64,000 bases of DNA, taken from positions 1 to 64,000 of the forward strand of contig DATBHB010000016.1 of assembly GCA_036557705.1 (NCBI GenBank), in the 5' to 3' direction. Position 1 is the first letter of the stretch. Each line of letters begins with the position of its first letter. The notes below the pieces were generated by a model, which worked only from the letters and a program-made list of their open reading frames with translations, had not been told where the DNA came from and made no database searches. The DNA is from VAZQ01 sp036557705. GTDB taxonomy: Bacteria > Pseudomonadota > Alphaproteobacteria > Rhizobiales > Xanthobacteraceae. Below are positions 50,639-58,926 of this stretch, piece by piece. Both the position numbers and the translations under genes were made by a program.

Positions 50639-51872
50639 TCTCTTCCGGCGGCTTGATATGCCGGAATGAGAACAGCAGCGCCAGATCGTAGGCGATCTTT
50701 AGGCATCCGCAGATCATCAGGGGTAAAGCCGAAAACGAGCTTGCCAGCAGCGCGCCGGAGAGTGCCGGGCTGACCGAGGACGCCAGGCTGCGCGGCACCG
50801 CGGTAACGCTTGCGGCGGCGGTTCGCTCGGCCGGCATGACGAGCGCCATCACGTAGGATGTTCTTGTCGGCACATCCATTTGCGAGAAACCGGACCTCAC
50901 CAGGAGTAGAATCAAAACGACCACGAGGTTTGTGGAAAAGGCAGCAACAATCAGACAAACGCTCGACGGGATATGGGTGAACACCATGGTATTGACGAGG
51001 CCGAAACGCGCTCCGAGGCGCGCCGCTACCGGGTAGGAAAAGGCGGCGAGGACATTCGACCAGAAGAAGAACGTGCTCGCTGCAGCGAGCGACAGATCGA
51101 AGCGCTCGAACAGCCAAAGCGCCAGCAGCGACTGGACCGTAAAGCCCCCGGCAAAGGAATCGATGCTGAACAGGGCTGCGAGCTGGTAGACTTTCTTGCG
51201 CGAGGGTCCAAGGCCGGTCCGCTTCGGGGAATCCGCTGGGCTCGGTGAGCGGGAAAGCAAGGAATAGAACCCGGCTGCCACAAGTCCAAGGGCGGCATAA
51301 GCGAAGAACATGGATTGCAAGGCTCGGGTCCTCGATACTCCTGTCGAGGCCAGGACATCCGGCAAGCCCGCCGCCAGAGCGCCGGCCGCGATGGAAAGCG
51401 CTCCGATCAAGCTGTAACGAGCAAAAACATGCGTCCGATCCTGATCGGAGGCTTGCTGTGCCAGAGCGGCATGTTCGAGCGGAACGTGCACCCCGATGTC
51501 GCCGGTCGTTGGATTGATGGTCCCGAAGAAGGCGACCGCCGCAATGAAGGCCACATGCTGGGACGCCGGCATGGCGATGCCGGTTGCAAGCATCAGCAGC
51601 GCGCACGCGAGGAGGAGACTGCGCGCGTCATACCGCGGCGCGACGAACCCGATTGCAAGAGTCAACGCTGCCGATCCGAGCAGCGCCGCCGTTGCCACTA
51701 GGCCGATCTCAAACGGATTAAAGCCGATCTCGATCAAGTAGGCCGGCAGAACGATGGCGGCGAAGCCGTCGCCGAAGCCACGGGCCGCACGTGCCGCATA
51801 TAGGTAGAGAGCGTCGGACGGCCGTTTGCCGGCCAACCAGGCGAGGTAAGAGGAGGAGGGAATGCCGCCCAT
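50625..51872 (-). CDS. MFS transporter
   Basis: 415 residues with 12 predicted membrane helices. ATG 51872 lies seven bases after AAGGAG. AARGFGDGFAAIVLPAYLIEIG and NPFEIGLVATAALLGSAAL form helices 1 and 2; the loop APRYDARSLLLACALLM is a weak MFS motif A; a central cytoplasmic loop (PSPADSPKRTGLGPSRKK) divides the halves. Substrate unknown. It overlaps the convergent cytochrome c gene by 14 bases. Confidence 0.82.
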   Translation of the reverse strand: MGGIPSSSYLAWLAGKRPSDALYLYAARAARGFGDGFAAIVLPAYLIEIGFNPFEIGLVATAALLGSAALTLAIGFVAPRYDARSLLLACALLMLATGIAMPASQHVAFIAAVAFFGTINPTTGDIGVHVPLEHAALAQQASDQDRTHVFARYSLIGALSIAAGALAAGLPDVLASTGVSRTRALQSMFFAYAALGLVAAGFYSLLSRSPSPADSPKRTGLGPSRKKVYQLAALFSIDSFAGGFTVQSLLALWLFERFDLSLAAASTFFFWSNVLAAFSYPVAARLGARFGLVNTMVFTHIPSSVCLIVAAFSTNLVVVLILLLVRSGFSQMDVPTRTSYVMALVMPAERTAAASVTAVPRSLASSVSPALSGALLASSFSALPLMICGCLKIAYDLALLFSFRHIKPPEEIREP

Positions 51873-52098
51873 ACGCAAGCTCCTTGATCAGGTGCTGCGC
51901 AGAGCTTGGACGGTTGGCCGTCTGCCGGGGCGTCTGCAAGCCCCACCGCCATCTTTTAGCAACTTCATTTCTTGTTGCAAGCAAATCCCGGAGGAGCAGG
52001 CGAAATGATTGTGCACGGCAGCAGTTGTCGGCTTCACGTCCGGGTGTTACGAACAGCAAGCTGACTCAACGCCGTTCTTAGTCTTTTCAGGAGGAATC

Positions 52099-53331
52099 AT
52101 GTCGATCCGTTCACTGCTGCCGGCGCTCGCAGCGGCATCTTTGAGTGCCGCGTTGCCGGCGCAAGCTCAGCAAGCGCGCCAGGATTTTCCCGATGGCCCG
52201 GGCAAAGAGATTGTGGTCTCGGTGTGCAACGGCTGTCATGACGCCAATCGCGTGCGCGCCGGCTACACCCCGGAAGGCTGGCGCACTGTGATTCAGATGA
52301 TGAAAAACCAGGGTGCGCCGGTGCCGCCGGATCAGTGGGACACGGTGGCCGCGTATCTGACCAAGAATTTCCCTGAAAGACCAAGACCTCCGGCTGCGGT
52401 GATCGAAGGACCCACGCAAGTCACGATGAAGCTCTGGGATGTTCCGACTCCAGGGTCGCGGCCGCATGATCCGCGCGCCGCCAGGGACGGGACCATCTGG
52501 TACACCGGGCAGTTGGCAAACAAAATCGGCCACCTCGATCCGAAAACCGGAGAGATCAAAGAATACCCGCTCAAGACGCCGCGCACCGGTCCGCACGGAC
52601 TCGCAGAGGACCGGGACGGCAATATCTGGTTCACCGGGAACAGTTCCGGGCTTATCGGCAAGCTCGATCCAAAGACCGGCAATGTGACCGAATACAGAAT
52701 GCCGGATCCGACCGTGAGAGATCCGCACACTCTGAATTTCGATCAGAGCGGCATATTGTGGTTTACCGCCCAGGTCGGCAATCGGATCGGACGGCTGGAC
52801 CCCGCGACCGGCGAGATCAAGCTGGTGGCGCCATTAACGCCGAATGCGAGGCCCTACGGGCTTCAGATAAACTCAAAGGGTATTCCCGTTATCGTTCTCT
52901 TCGGTACCAACAAGGTTGCGACGGTCGATCCGAAAACCCTTGCGATCAAGGAATATGCGCTGCCGGATGCAGCCAGCCGCCCACGCCGGCTTGCGCTGGC
53001 CAGCGACACCATCATGTACTACACGGACTTTGCCCGCGGCTATCTGGGCCGCCTGGATCTTACGACCGGCGCGGTCAAGGAATGGCAGTCGCCGAGCGGA
53101 CCGAAATCACAACCGTACGGGATCGCCTTCACCAAGGGCGCGGTCTGGTACGACGAGGCGAATGCGAAACCAAACGCAATCGTGCGGTTCGATCCGATCA
53201 CCGAAAAATTTGAGACCTGGACAATACCGGGCGGCGGCGACATCGTCCGCAACATGGATGTCGATCGTGACGGCAACATCGTGACTGCGCACAGCCTGGT
53301 CAACAAGATCGGACTTGTCACGATCAGGTAA
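52099..53331 (+). CDS. Exported c-haem / Vgb-type propeller protein (short form)
   Basis: 410 residues. The ATG follows AGGAGG. Signal peptide MSIRSLLPALAAASLSAALP, cleavage after AQAQ. A short cytochrome c domain with CNGCH at Cys43/Cys46/His47 and the following GWRTVIQMMKNQGAPVPPDQ is joined to a Vgb-type propeller (PHDPRAARDGTIWYTGQLAN, GPHGLAEDRDGNIWFTGNSS, NFDQSGILWFTAQVGNRIG). It lacks the carboxypeptidase-regulatory domain of the three paralogues at 30-41 kb and its cytochrome part is of a different type (QMMKNQ). Proteins of this form are often annotated as virginiamycin B lyase-like; antibiotic inactivation is not implied. Confidence 0.82.
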   Translation: MSIRSLLPALAAASLSAALPAQAQQARQDFPDGPGKEIVVSVCNGCHDANRVRAGYTPEGWRTVIQMMKNQGAPVPPDQWDTVAAYLTKNFPERPRPPAAVIEGPTQVTMKLWDVPTPGSRPHDPRAARDGTIWYTGQLANKIGHLDPKTGEIKEYPLKTPRTGPHGLAEDRDGNIWFTGNSSGLIGKLDPKTGNVTEYRMPDPTVRDPHTLNFDQSGILWFTAQVGNRIGRLDPATGEIKLVAPLTPNARPYGLQINSKGIPVIVLFGTNKVATVDPKTLAIKEYALPDAASRPRRLALASDTIMYYTDFARGYLGRLDLTTGAVKEWQSPSGPKSQPYGIAFTKGAVWYDEANAKPNAIVRFDPITEKFETWTIPGGGDIVRNMDVDRDGNIVTAHSLVNKIGLVTIR

Positions 53332-53378
53332 CTCGTTTCTGACGCGCTCCCCGGCGCATCTGCTCCTTATCGACGAGC

Positions 53379-53409
53379 ATCAAACAGTCGGCACTGCCGA
53401 CTGTTTGAT
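53379..53409. promoter_or_regulatory. Perfect 31-base palindrome upstream of amidohydrolase gene
   Basis: Arms ATCAAACAGTCGGCA and TGCCGACTGTTTGAT around a single C, 30 bases before the ATG at 53440 and 48 bases after the Vgb-like stop. There is no T-tract, so an operator site is more likely than a terminator. Confidence 0.5.
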
Positions 53410-53439
53410 AAGTCGTGAGCACGGCGCGAAGGATTTGTG

Positions 53440-54447
53440 ATGCGCATCATCCTTGCCTACAATCACTTCTTTCCCAGGCGCTATTTCGATGCGCTCTTGG
53501 ACAGTCCGGCGGCCGCCAAGGACCTGGGCAAGCGCGTGCGCGGGATCCCCGCCCTGTTCGATCTCGATTGCAGGCTGCGCGTGGTCGATCAATTCGAGGG
53601 CTATGCCCAGGTCCTCTCGCACGGCTTGCCGCCCATCGAGCGGCTGTTCGGCCCGGACAAATCCCCGGAAATGGCCCGTATCGCCAACGACGGCCTCGCC
53701 GAGATCGTCGCCCGGCACCCGGACCAGTTCGCCGGCTATTCGGCACTGCTGCCGATGAACGCGCCGGAGAAGGCGGTCCGAGAAGCCGAGCGCGTGCTTG
53801 AGAACGGCGCCAATGCCATCCAGCTTGCCACGAATGCCAACGGGGTGCCGCTCGATCAAGCGCAGTTCTGGCCGATCTATGAGGTCATCGAGAAATCCGG
53901 CAAGCCGATCCTGCTTCATCCCGCGCGCACCCGCCAGATGCCGGATTATCCGACCGAAACCTACTCGAAATATGAAATCTGCAGCGTGCTCGGCTGGCCC
54001 TATGAAACCGGCGTGACGCTCGCCCGCTTCGTGTTTTCCGGCATCATGGATCGTTTCCCAGAGCTCAAAATCATTTCGCATCACCTGGGCGGAGTCATTC
54101 CTTATCTTGAAGGCCGTGTCGCCCACAGCTTCGACCAGCTCGGGGCGCGCACATCGGACGAGGACTATGGCGCTCTGCTCAAAAACCTCAAGAAGCGGCC
54201 TTACGATTACTTCAAGGAATTCTATGCCGATACTGCGGTCGAAGGGGCGCGCGCCGCGACGATTTGCGGGATTGAGTTCTTCACTGCCGATCACGTGCTG
54301 TTTGCTTCCGACTGCCCGTTCGACAAGGAGAAGGGTCCCGGTTACATACGCGACACCATCAACGTGATCGAGTCGCTCGACCTTGCGCCCGCGGACAAGG
54401 AGAAGATCTGCTATAAAAATGCACAGCGGTTGTTTGGGGTGATATGA
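53440..54447 (+). CDS. ACMSD-like amidohydrolase lacking the N-terminal HxH
   Basis: 335 residues of the amidohydrolase-2 (ACMSD / gamma-resorcylate decarboxylase) group. The later metal ligands are present: LLHPARTRQMP, LKIISHHLGGVIPYLEGR and LFASDCPFD. The usual opening DFHxHxxP is replaced by MRIILAYNHFFPRRYFDALL, so the first two zinc-binding His residues are absent (only one His in YNHFF). The ATG at 53440 follows GAAGGA at a good distance, and no upstream start would restore the motif. It may bind metal differently or be inactive. An intact relative follows at 54626. Confidence 0.78.
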   Translation: MRIILAYNHFFPRRYFDALLDSPAAAKDLGKRVRGIPALFDLDCRLRVVDQFEGYAQVLSHGLPPIERLFGPDKSPEMARIANDGLAEIVARHPDQFAGYSALLPMNAPEKAVREAERVLENGANAIQLATNANGVPLDQAQFWPIYEVIEKSGKPILLHPARTRQMPDYPTETYSKYEICSVLGWPYETGVTLARFVFSGIMDRFPELKIISHHLGGVIPYLEGRVAHSFDQLGARTSDEDYGALLKNLKKRPYDYFKEFYADTAVEGARAATICGIEFFTADHVLFASDCPFDKEKGPGYIRDTINVIESLDLAPADKEKICYKNAQRLFGVI

Positions 54448-54459
54448 AGCGACACCGCT

Positions 54460-54591
54460 GTAGGGTGGGCAAAGGCGCGATCCATACGCACGAGCCGTGC
54501 CACACGCAGAAAAGAGCGCCGTGCCCACGCGCATCCGTCCGCGTGGGCACGGCGGACGCGCTAAAGCGCCTCGCGCCTTTGCCCACCCTAC
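54460..54591. repeat. GTAG-type palindromic repeat, family B (copy B6)
   Basis: GTAGGGTGGGCAAAGGCGCG and CGCGCCTTTGCCCACCCTAC ends, inner GCCGTGCCCACGCG / CGCGTGGGCACGGC pair. Nearly the same layout as B1, 54 kb away. It starts 12 bases after the amidohydrolase stop codon. Confidence 0.8.
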
Positions 54592-54625
54592 AGAATCTCT
54601 TGTAACCCAGTGATGCTACCCGCCC

Positions 54626-55573
54626 ATGTCCTCCCCCCGCCGCATCGATTTCCATTTTCATCTGATCCCACCGTTCTATCGCGATGCCGTATACGAGGCC
54701 GGTGGCGGGCCGGCAATCGGTCGCTATCCGGACTGGTCGCCGCAAATGGCGCTTGAGATGATGGACCAGAACGGGATCGAAATTGCTCTGCTCTCGCTGG
54801 CGCAGCCCGGCGTCCAGTTCGGCGATCCTGCCAAGGCCTTGGCTCTGGCGCGCCGTTGCAACGATTACGCTTCGCAACTGAGATCGGATTGGCGGCGGCG
54901 CTTCGGCGCATTGGCGGTGGTGCCGATGTGGAATCCACAAGAGGCTGTAGAAGAAATCGCCCGTTCGCTCGATCAACTCAAGCTCGAAGGCGTATGCCTG
55001 TTCGCGAGCTACGGCGAGAGATTTCTCGGCGACCCCGTTTTCGATCCGGTTCTCGAAGCTCTCAACGACCGTGACGCCGTTGCTTTCATTCATCCGGCTC
55101 TGCATCCGTCGAGCCGCAGCCTTGCTTTGCCGTGGCCAGGCTTCGTGATGGAATATCTTTTCGATACCACGCGAGCGGCCGTCAATCTCGTCTTCGGCGG
55201 CGCCATTGAGCGCTTTGCGCGCATCAGATTCGTGCTGGCGCATGCCGGCGGGCTTATCCCGTATTTCGCCTGGCGGCTCTCGGTTTCGCCGATGATCGAC
55301 AGTCGCATGCAGCAACTGTCACGCGATGAGGTTTACCGGCGGCTACGCTGCTTCTGGTATGACAACGCGCTTGCTCCGGCGCCGGAGACGCATGCGTGCC
55401 TCAACACCATAGCCGCGCCCGACCGCCTTGTATTCGGCAGCGATTGGCCGTTTGCAAATGTGAACGTGGTCGCCGAAGCCGTGCGGACCTACCGGGGCGT
55501 GGCTATGTCGCCGGCGCAACGCAGCTCCATTGACCGGGGCAACGCACTCGCGCTTTTCCCCCAGTTTGGCTGA
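54626..55573 (+). CDS. ACMSD-like amidohydrolase (amidohydrolase-2 family)
   Basis: 315 residues with an intact metal site: RRIDFHFHLIPP at residues 5-16 gives the HxH pair, AFIHPALHPSSRSL and IRFVLAHAGGLIPYFAWRL supply further His ligands and LVFGSDWPF the Asp. The family contains aminocarboxymuconate-semialdehyde decarboxylase and related non-oxidative decarboxylases or hydrolases of aromatic breakdown. The following gene encodes an extradiol-dioxygenase-like protein 39 bases downstream, which supports an aromatic or ring-cleavage product as substrate (inference). Confidence 0.85.
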   Translation: MSSPRRIDFHFHLIPPFYRDAVYEAGGGPAIGRYPDWSPQMALEMMDQNGIEIALLSLAQPGVQFGDPAKALALARRCNDYASQLRSDWRRRFGALAVVPMWNPQEAVEEIARSLDQLKLEGVCLFASYGERFLGDPVFDPVLEALNDRDAVAFIHPALHPSSRSLALPWPGFVMEYLFDTTRAAVNLVFGGAIERFARIRFVLAHAGGLIPYFAWRLSVSPMIDSRMQQLSRDEVYRRLRCFWYDNALAPAPETHACLNTIAAPDRLVFGSDWPFANVNVVAEAVRTYRGVAMSPAQRSSIDRGNALALFPQFG

Positions 55574-55612
55574 CGATATGATCGCCCGGGCGACCCAAAG
55601 CAGCGAGCTCCC

Positions 55613-56578
55613 ATGACGCAGATCCGCAGCTTGGCGCAGTCGGCGCCGCGCCGTCCTGGCGCGCTTGGCGTGCATTCGCTTGACCATGTGAACATCTCGG
55701 TCCCCGACGTAAACGAAGCTCGGCGATTCTATGCCTCCTTCGGGCTTGATCTGCGGGAAGAAGGAAACAGGCTCGACATTCACACGCGAGGTCACCCGCA
55801 TCGCTGGGCCTCTGTTATTGAAGGTCCGCGTAAAAAGCTGCAGTTCATCTCCTTTGGAGCTTTCGAGGATGATTTGCCGCGGTTTCGTGAGCGCCTGGAG
55901 AAGCTCAACATCGAGCGGATCGATCCGCCGCGGGGAGCGGAATCGAACGGGATCTGGCTGCATAACCCCGACGGGGTGCCGATTGAGATCCGTGTTGCCG
56001 AAAAATCCTCGCCCAACGAAAAATCGTCGCACGAGAGCCTCTCCTCGCCACCGGGCATTGCCGGCGCGCCGAGCCTTAGCACGAAACCCTTTGTACAGCC
56101 GCGGCGGCTTGCGCATGTCCTGGTCTTCACGCGAGACGTGCCCGCGGCGATCGCCTTCTACAGCGATGTCCTCGGGCTGCGCTTGTCCGATCGGTCAGGC
56201 GACATGATAGGTTTCATGCATGCCGTTCATGGCAGCGACCATCATGTGATCGCGTTCGTAAAGGCGGATGGCCCCGGTCTACATCATTTGAGCTGGGACG
56301 TGCCCTCGATCAACCACATCGGCCTGGGCGCCATGCAAATGGCGGACAAGGGCTTCACCGCCGGGTGGGGAGTTGGGCGACATGTGCTCGGGTCGAATTA
56401 TTTCCATTATGTCCGCGATCCGTGGGGCAGCTATTGCGAGTATTCGTCGGACGTCGATTACATTCCGTTCGATCACGATTGGAAGAGCGGCGATCATCCG
56501 CCCGAAGATTCATTCTACGTCTGGGGGCCGACTCCGCCCGCGGATTTCGCCTTCAATCACGAACTGGGAGCCGCATAG
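55613..56578 (+). CDS. Two-domain VOC protein, extradiol dioxygenase-like
   Basis: 321 residues with two VOC modules (about residues 20-130 and 163-290). The catalytic C-terminal module has the Fe ligands expected of type I extradiol dioxygenases: His168 (RLAHVLVF), His224 or His225 (LHHLSWDV) and Glu276 (YCEYSSD). It probably opens a catechol-type ring. It follows the ACMSD-like gene, so the pair may act in sequence. The TAG stop (after LGAA) lies on the degenerate left end of a family A repeat. Confidence 0.82.
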   Translation: MTQIRSLAQSAPRRPGALGVHSLDHVNISVPDVNEARRFYASFGLDLREEGNRLDIHTRGHPHRWASVIEGPRKKLQFISFGAFEDDLPRFRERLEKLNIERIDPPRGAESNGIWLHNPDGVPIEIRVAEKSSPNEKSSHESLSSPPGIAGAPSLSTKPFVQPRRLAHVLVFTRDVPAAIAFYSDVLGLRLSDRSGDMIGFMHAVHGSDHHVIAFVKADGPGLHHLSWDVPSINHIGLGAMQMADKGFTAGWGVGRHVLGSNYFHYVRDPWGSYCEYSSDVDYIPFDHDWKSGDHPPEDSFYVWGPTPPADFAFNHELGAA

Positions 56579-56624
56579 CGCGGATTGGAGCTGGCGCGGG
56601 TGCGCAAGCGCAAATCCGGGCTAC
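56576..56624. repeat. GTAG-type palindromic repeat, family A, short degenerate copy (A14)
   Basis: ATAGCGCGGATTGGAGC at the left (for GTAGCCCGGAT) and GCAAATCCGGGCTAC at the right. Only 49 bases, a single hairpin. It forms the stop codon of the preceding gene and lies before the convergent kinase stop. Confidence 0.6.
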
Positions 56625-56633
56625 GCGAGAGAT

Positions 56634-58367
56634 TTACTTCACCGTACGACTCGCATCGCTTGCCGTCGCCGATGCGGCAATACCGGGCCAGCGCTCGTGC
56701 GTGATCGGCACGATTAGCTTCACGTCGAGACCCTCCGGACTGAAATTCTGCTCCACCTTGCCATTGAGTTGGCGCTCGATCGAGAGATTGATGAGCTTGG
56801 AGCCGAGGCGAGCGCGAGGGGCGCGTCTGGGACGCGGTCCCTGCCGTTCCTTCCAATCGATCGTCAGGGTCGGACCGAGTGCGGTACGACTGGCGAACCA
56901 GGTGACTTCGACCCGACCGTTGCGGCCCGACAGGCTGCCGTGCTGCAAGGCATTGGTCGCCAGTTCATGGACTGCGGTACTCAGACCGAAGGTCACATCC
57001 GGCTCGAGGAAGACGCTCGATCCGCTGAGCGAGATGCGGTCAAGATAGGGCCCGAGCAGCGTGTTCAGAAGTTCGGCGAGCGAGGCTGATTTCCAGCCGC
57101 CTTCGGTGATCAATCGATGCGCGCTTGCGAGCGCCAGCACCCGTGCCTGGTATTTGGTCGCCAATTCGGGAATGTTCTTCGAAGTCTTGGCTGTCTGCGA
57201 GAACATCGCCAACAGCTGCGCAAACAAGTTGCCGGAGCGGTGGCGTAGTTCACGGATCATCAATTCCTGGCGCCGGTCGCTTTGCAGCCGCGCGATCGCG
57301 CCTGCAACTACGCTTGCCACTGCTGTGATAAACGACACGTCGTGCTCGCTGAACTTTCGCAGCGTCCGGCAATGCGCGGTGAGCACGCCGTAGGCGCGGC
57401 CGTCGCGGCCCGCAATAGGCACGGCAATGCCGCTGACGACACCGTTGTTGTGTAACAGCGGCGAACCGGCGAAACGTTTCTCGTTGGCGAGATTTTCGAG
57501 AATGATCGGGCGGCCGGAAGCCAGGGTAAAGCCGGCATGGGTGTCGCGGGCCGTCGAGACGTGTGCAGTCCCGATCAGTTCCGGTTTCCATCCGACTCCG
57601 GACCGCAACAGCAGTTCGGCGTCGCCGGGTATGAGTTCCAGGATTTTTACGAGCTCCGAATCAAGGACTTGGGCGACCGTAGCCACGGCTCCATCGCAGA
57701 ATTTTTGCAGATCGTTTTCGGTCAGCGCGCGCTCGCCGAGACGTGCAACGGCCTCCTGTTGGATCGCGCGCTGTCGCAGCTCATTATGCGTCTTGGCACG
57801 GTCAGTAACGTCCCGGCAAAGGCCGACGAGTCGCACTGCCCTGCCGCTCTCGACCTGGGCCATCGCCAGAGTCTCGATCCAACGCTGGGCTCCTCCCGGG
57901 CGCGGCTGCAAACGATACATGATGCGGCGCGGAGTAAGCGTCTGAACCACTTCCTGCATCGTCGCCAGCACGGCCGGCCGATCGTCCGGATGCACGTCGC
58001 TTTCGAATACGGAGGTGGTGCCCGCCAGCGAACCATGCGGCTTGCCGAGCACGCTTTCGAGATTGGCCGACCACGTAACCTCTTTCGATCCGATATCCCA
58101 GGACCAGCAGGCAAACCCTGCGGCTTCGAGCACGCTCGGGATCAGCTCGGAGTGAGCAAAGAACGGTTGCGGTGCAGGGAGCGCGTCGCGAGAAGCATCG
58201 TCGCTGCTTTGCGTGCCTGGCCTTCTCGCACCCATTGATTGATCGCCTGCGCAGCGGGACTCCGAATCCAAATTGATTTGCTCCGCTGACCGGTCGAACG
58301 TCAACCTCGATGGATTCCGCGTCCCGGGCAGCCGAGCCGTGACATCCCCCAACTGCCCTCCCGACAT
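56634..58367 (-). CDS. PAS-GAF HWE-family sensor histidine kinase (probable general-stress kinase)
   Basis: About 577 residues from the ATG at 58367, which has GAGGAG close by; ATGs at 58388 and 58406 are alternatives. A Ser/Arg-rich N-terminus of about 75 residues is followed by a PAS domain (SVLEAAGFACWSWDIGSKEV to LVGLCRDVTDRAK), a GAF domain (FCDGAVATVAQVLDSELVKI to VASVVAGAIARL) and the HWE kinase core: phospho-acceptor motif IRELRHRSGNLFAQL near residue 360, AVHELATNALQHGSL as N-box, and DWKERQGP with the W-x-E signature. It lies beside phyR, nepR and ecfG, so it is probably a kinase that feeds PhyR. No membrane segment: a cytoplasmic sensor. Confidence 0.88.
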   Translation of the reverse strand: MSGGQLGDVTARLPGTRNPSRLTFDRSAEQINLDSESRCAGDQSMGARRPGTQSSDDASRDALPAPQPFFAHSELIPSVLEAAGFACWSWDIGSKEVTWSANLESVLGKPHGSLAGTTSVFESDVHPDDRPAVLATMQEVVQTLTPRRIMYRLQPRPGGAQRWIETLAMAQVESGRAVRLVGLCRDVTDRAKTHNELRQRAIQQEAVARLGERALTENDLQKFCDGAVATVAQVLDSELVKILELIPGDAELLLRSGVGWKPELIGTAHVSTARDTHAGFTLASGRPIILENLANEKRFAGSPLLHNNGVVSGIAVPIAGRDGRAYGVLTAHCRTLRKFSEHDVSFITAVASVVAGAIARLQSDRRQELMIRELRHRSGNLFAQLLAMFSQTAKTSKNIPELATKYQARVLALASAHRLITEGGWKSASLAELLNTLLGPYLDRISLSGSSVFLEPDVTFGLSTAVHELATNALQHGSLSGRNGRVEVTWFASRTALGPTLTIDWKERQGPRPRRAPRARLGSKLINLSIERQLNGKVEQNFSPEGLDVKLIVPITHERWPGIAASATASDASRTVK

Positions 58368-58712
58368 ATCTCCTCGTCGAGATGCCATCGCGAGCCGCCT
58401 GACCATACCGCGTTTTGCCGCGGATTTTCGAATAATTGCACTCGTCGAAACGACGCTCGCCGCCCGAACTCCATTGCTACTCGCCCTGGGAAAATGCACG
58501 ACCCGCAGCACGTCACCGTCGGTTGGCAGAGCCGGAGCATTGCACCCACGTGCTTTAATAAGGGCGGAGCGAATCGAAAGTTCCAGCAACCGGTGGGTTG
58601 CGGATCGTCCGCTGGCATCGAGCGGCTAACCAAGTCAGCCAGCCGGCCCGGTTCCACTGACCGATTTGTCATGGAAATGGCGCCCTGGGTGAAAATCAAA
58701 CCATGGTGCACC

Positions 58713-58737
58713 GGAACCAACCGGCGCTTTTTGCATT
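58713..58737 (+). promoter_or_regulatory. Candidate EcfG-type promoter of a small RNA
   Basis: GGAAC at 58713, exactly 16 bases of spacer, then CATT at 58734. EcfG promoters in this group read GGAAC-N16/17-CGTT; one base of the -10 differs. Its position fits a transcript starting near 58741 and ending at the terminator at 58831. Confidence 0.45.
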
Positions 58738-58740
58738 GGT

Positions 58741-58831
58741 AGGACGACCGGCCGCCCATTTCCCCCTCCCCGTGCTCGGTCGGTCTTAAGGGCGTAGTCG
58801 ATATTACGATCGGCTACGCCCCTGTTTTTTT
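58741..58831 (+). ncRNA. Candidate stress-response small RNA with C-rich loop
   Basis: A roughly 90-base stretch on the plus strand between the kinase and phyR genes (both minus strand) with two hairpins. The first has the stem CGACCG / CGGTCG (58745-58750 with 58777-58782, extendable by four pairs around a bulged G) closing a 26-base loop that is 15/26 C and contains TTTCCCCCTCCCC, complementary to GGAGG-type ribosome sites. The second is a 13-bp terminator stem with a run of seven T. A GGAAC-N16-CATT promoter candidate lies just upstream. No convincing open frame is present. By design and location it resembles EcfG-dependent C-rich sRNAs such as GsrN of Caulobacter (established elsewhere); homology is not shown. 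Confidence 0.55.
58790..58831 (+). terminator. Strong intrinsic terminator without an upstream plus-strand gene
   Basis: Stem GGGCGTAGTCGAT / ATCGGCTACGCCC (13 bp with one G-T pair), loop ATTACG, then CTG and seven T. It points along the plus strand. The only protein genes nearby run on the minus strand, so it must end an unannotated transcript. Confidence 0.8.
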
Positions 58832-58926
58832 CGGGTCGTCCAGCTTAATTTGGAGCGCGGCGACAAAGACGGCTCACGCCTGCCTGCCGAGCGAGCATGC
58901 GCCGAACATTCCTGAGGTTGAAGCAA

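Noticed and set aside
53379..53409. Intrinsic terminator of the Vgb-like gene
   Set aside because: The hairpin is perfect, but no T-run follows on either strand, so it is listed as a palindrome or possible operator.
58494..58742. An 82-codon plus-strand open frame upstream of the orphan terminator
   Set aside because: No ribosome site, mostly antisense to the N-terminal part of the kinase frame, and the stop lies before the proposed sRNA start; codon content is not protein-like.
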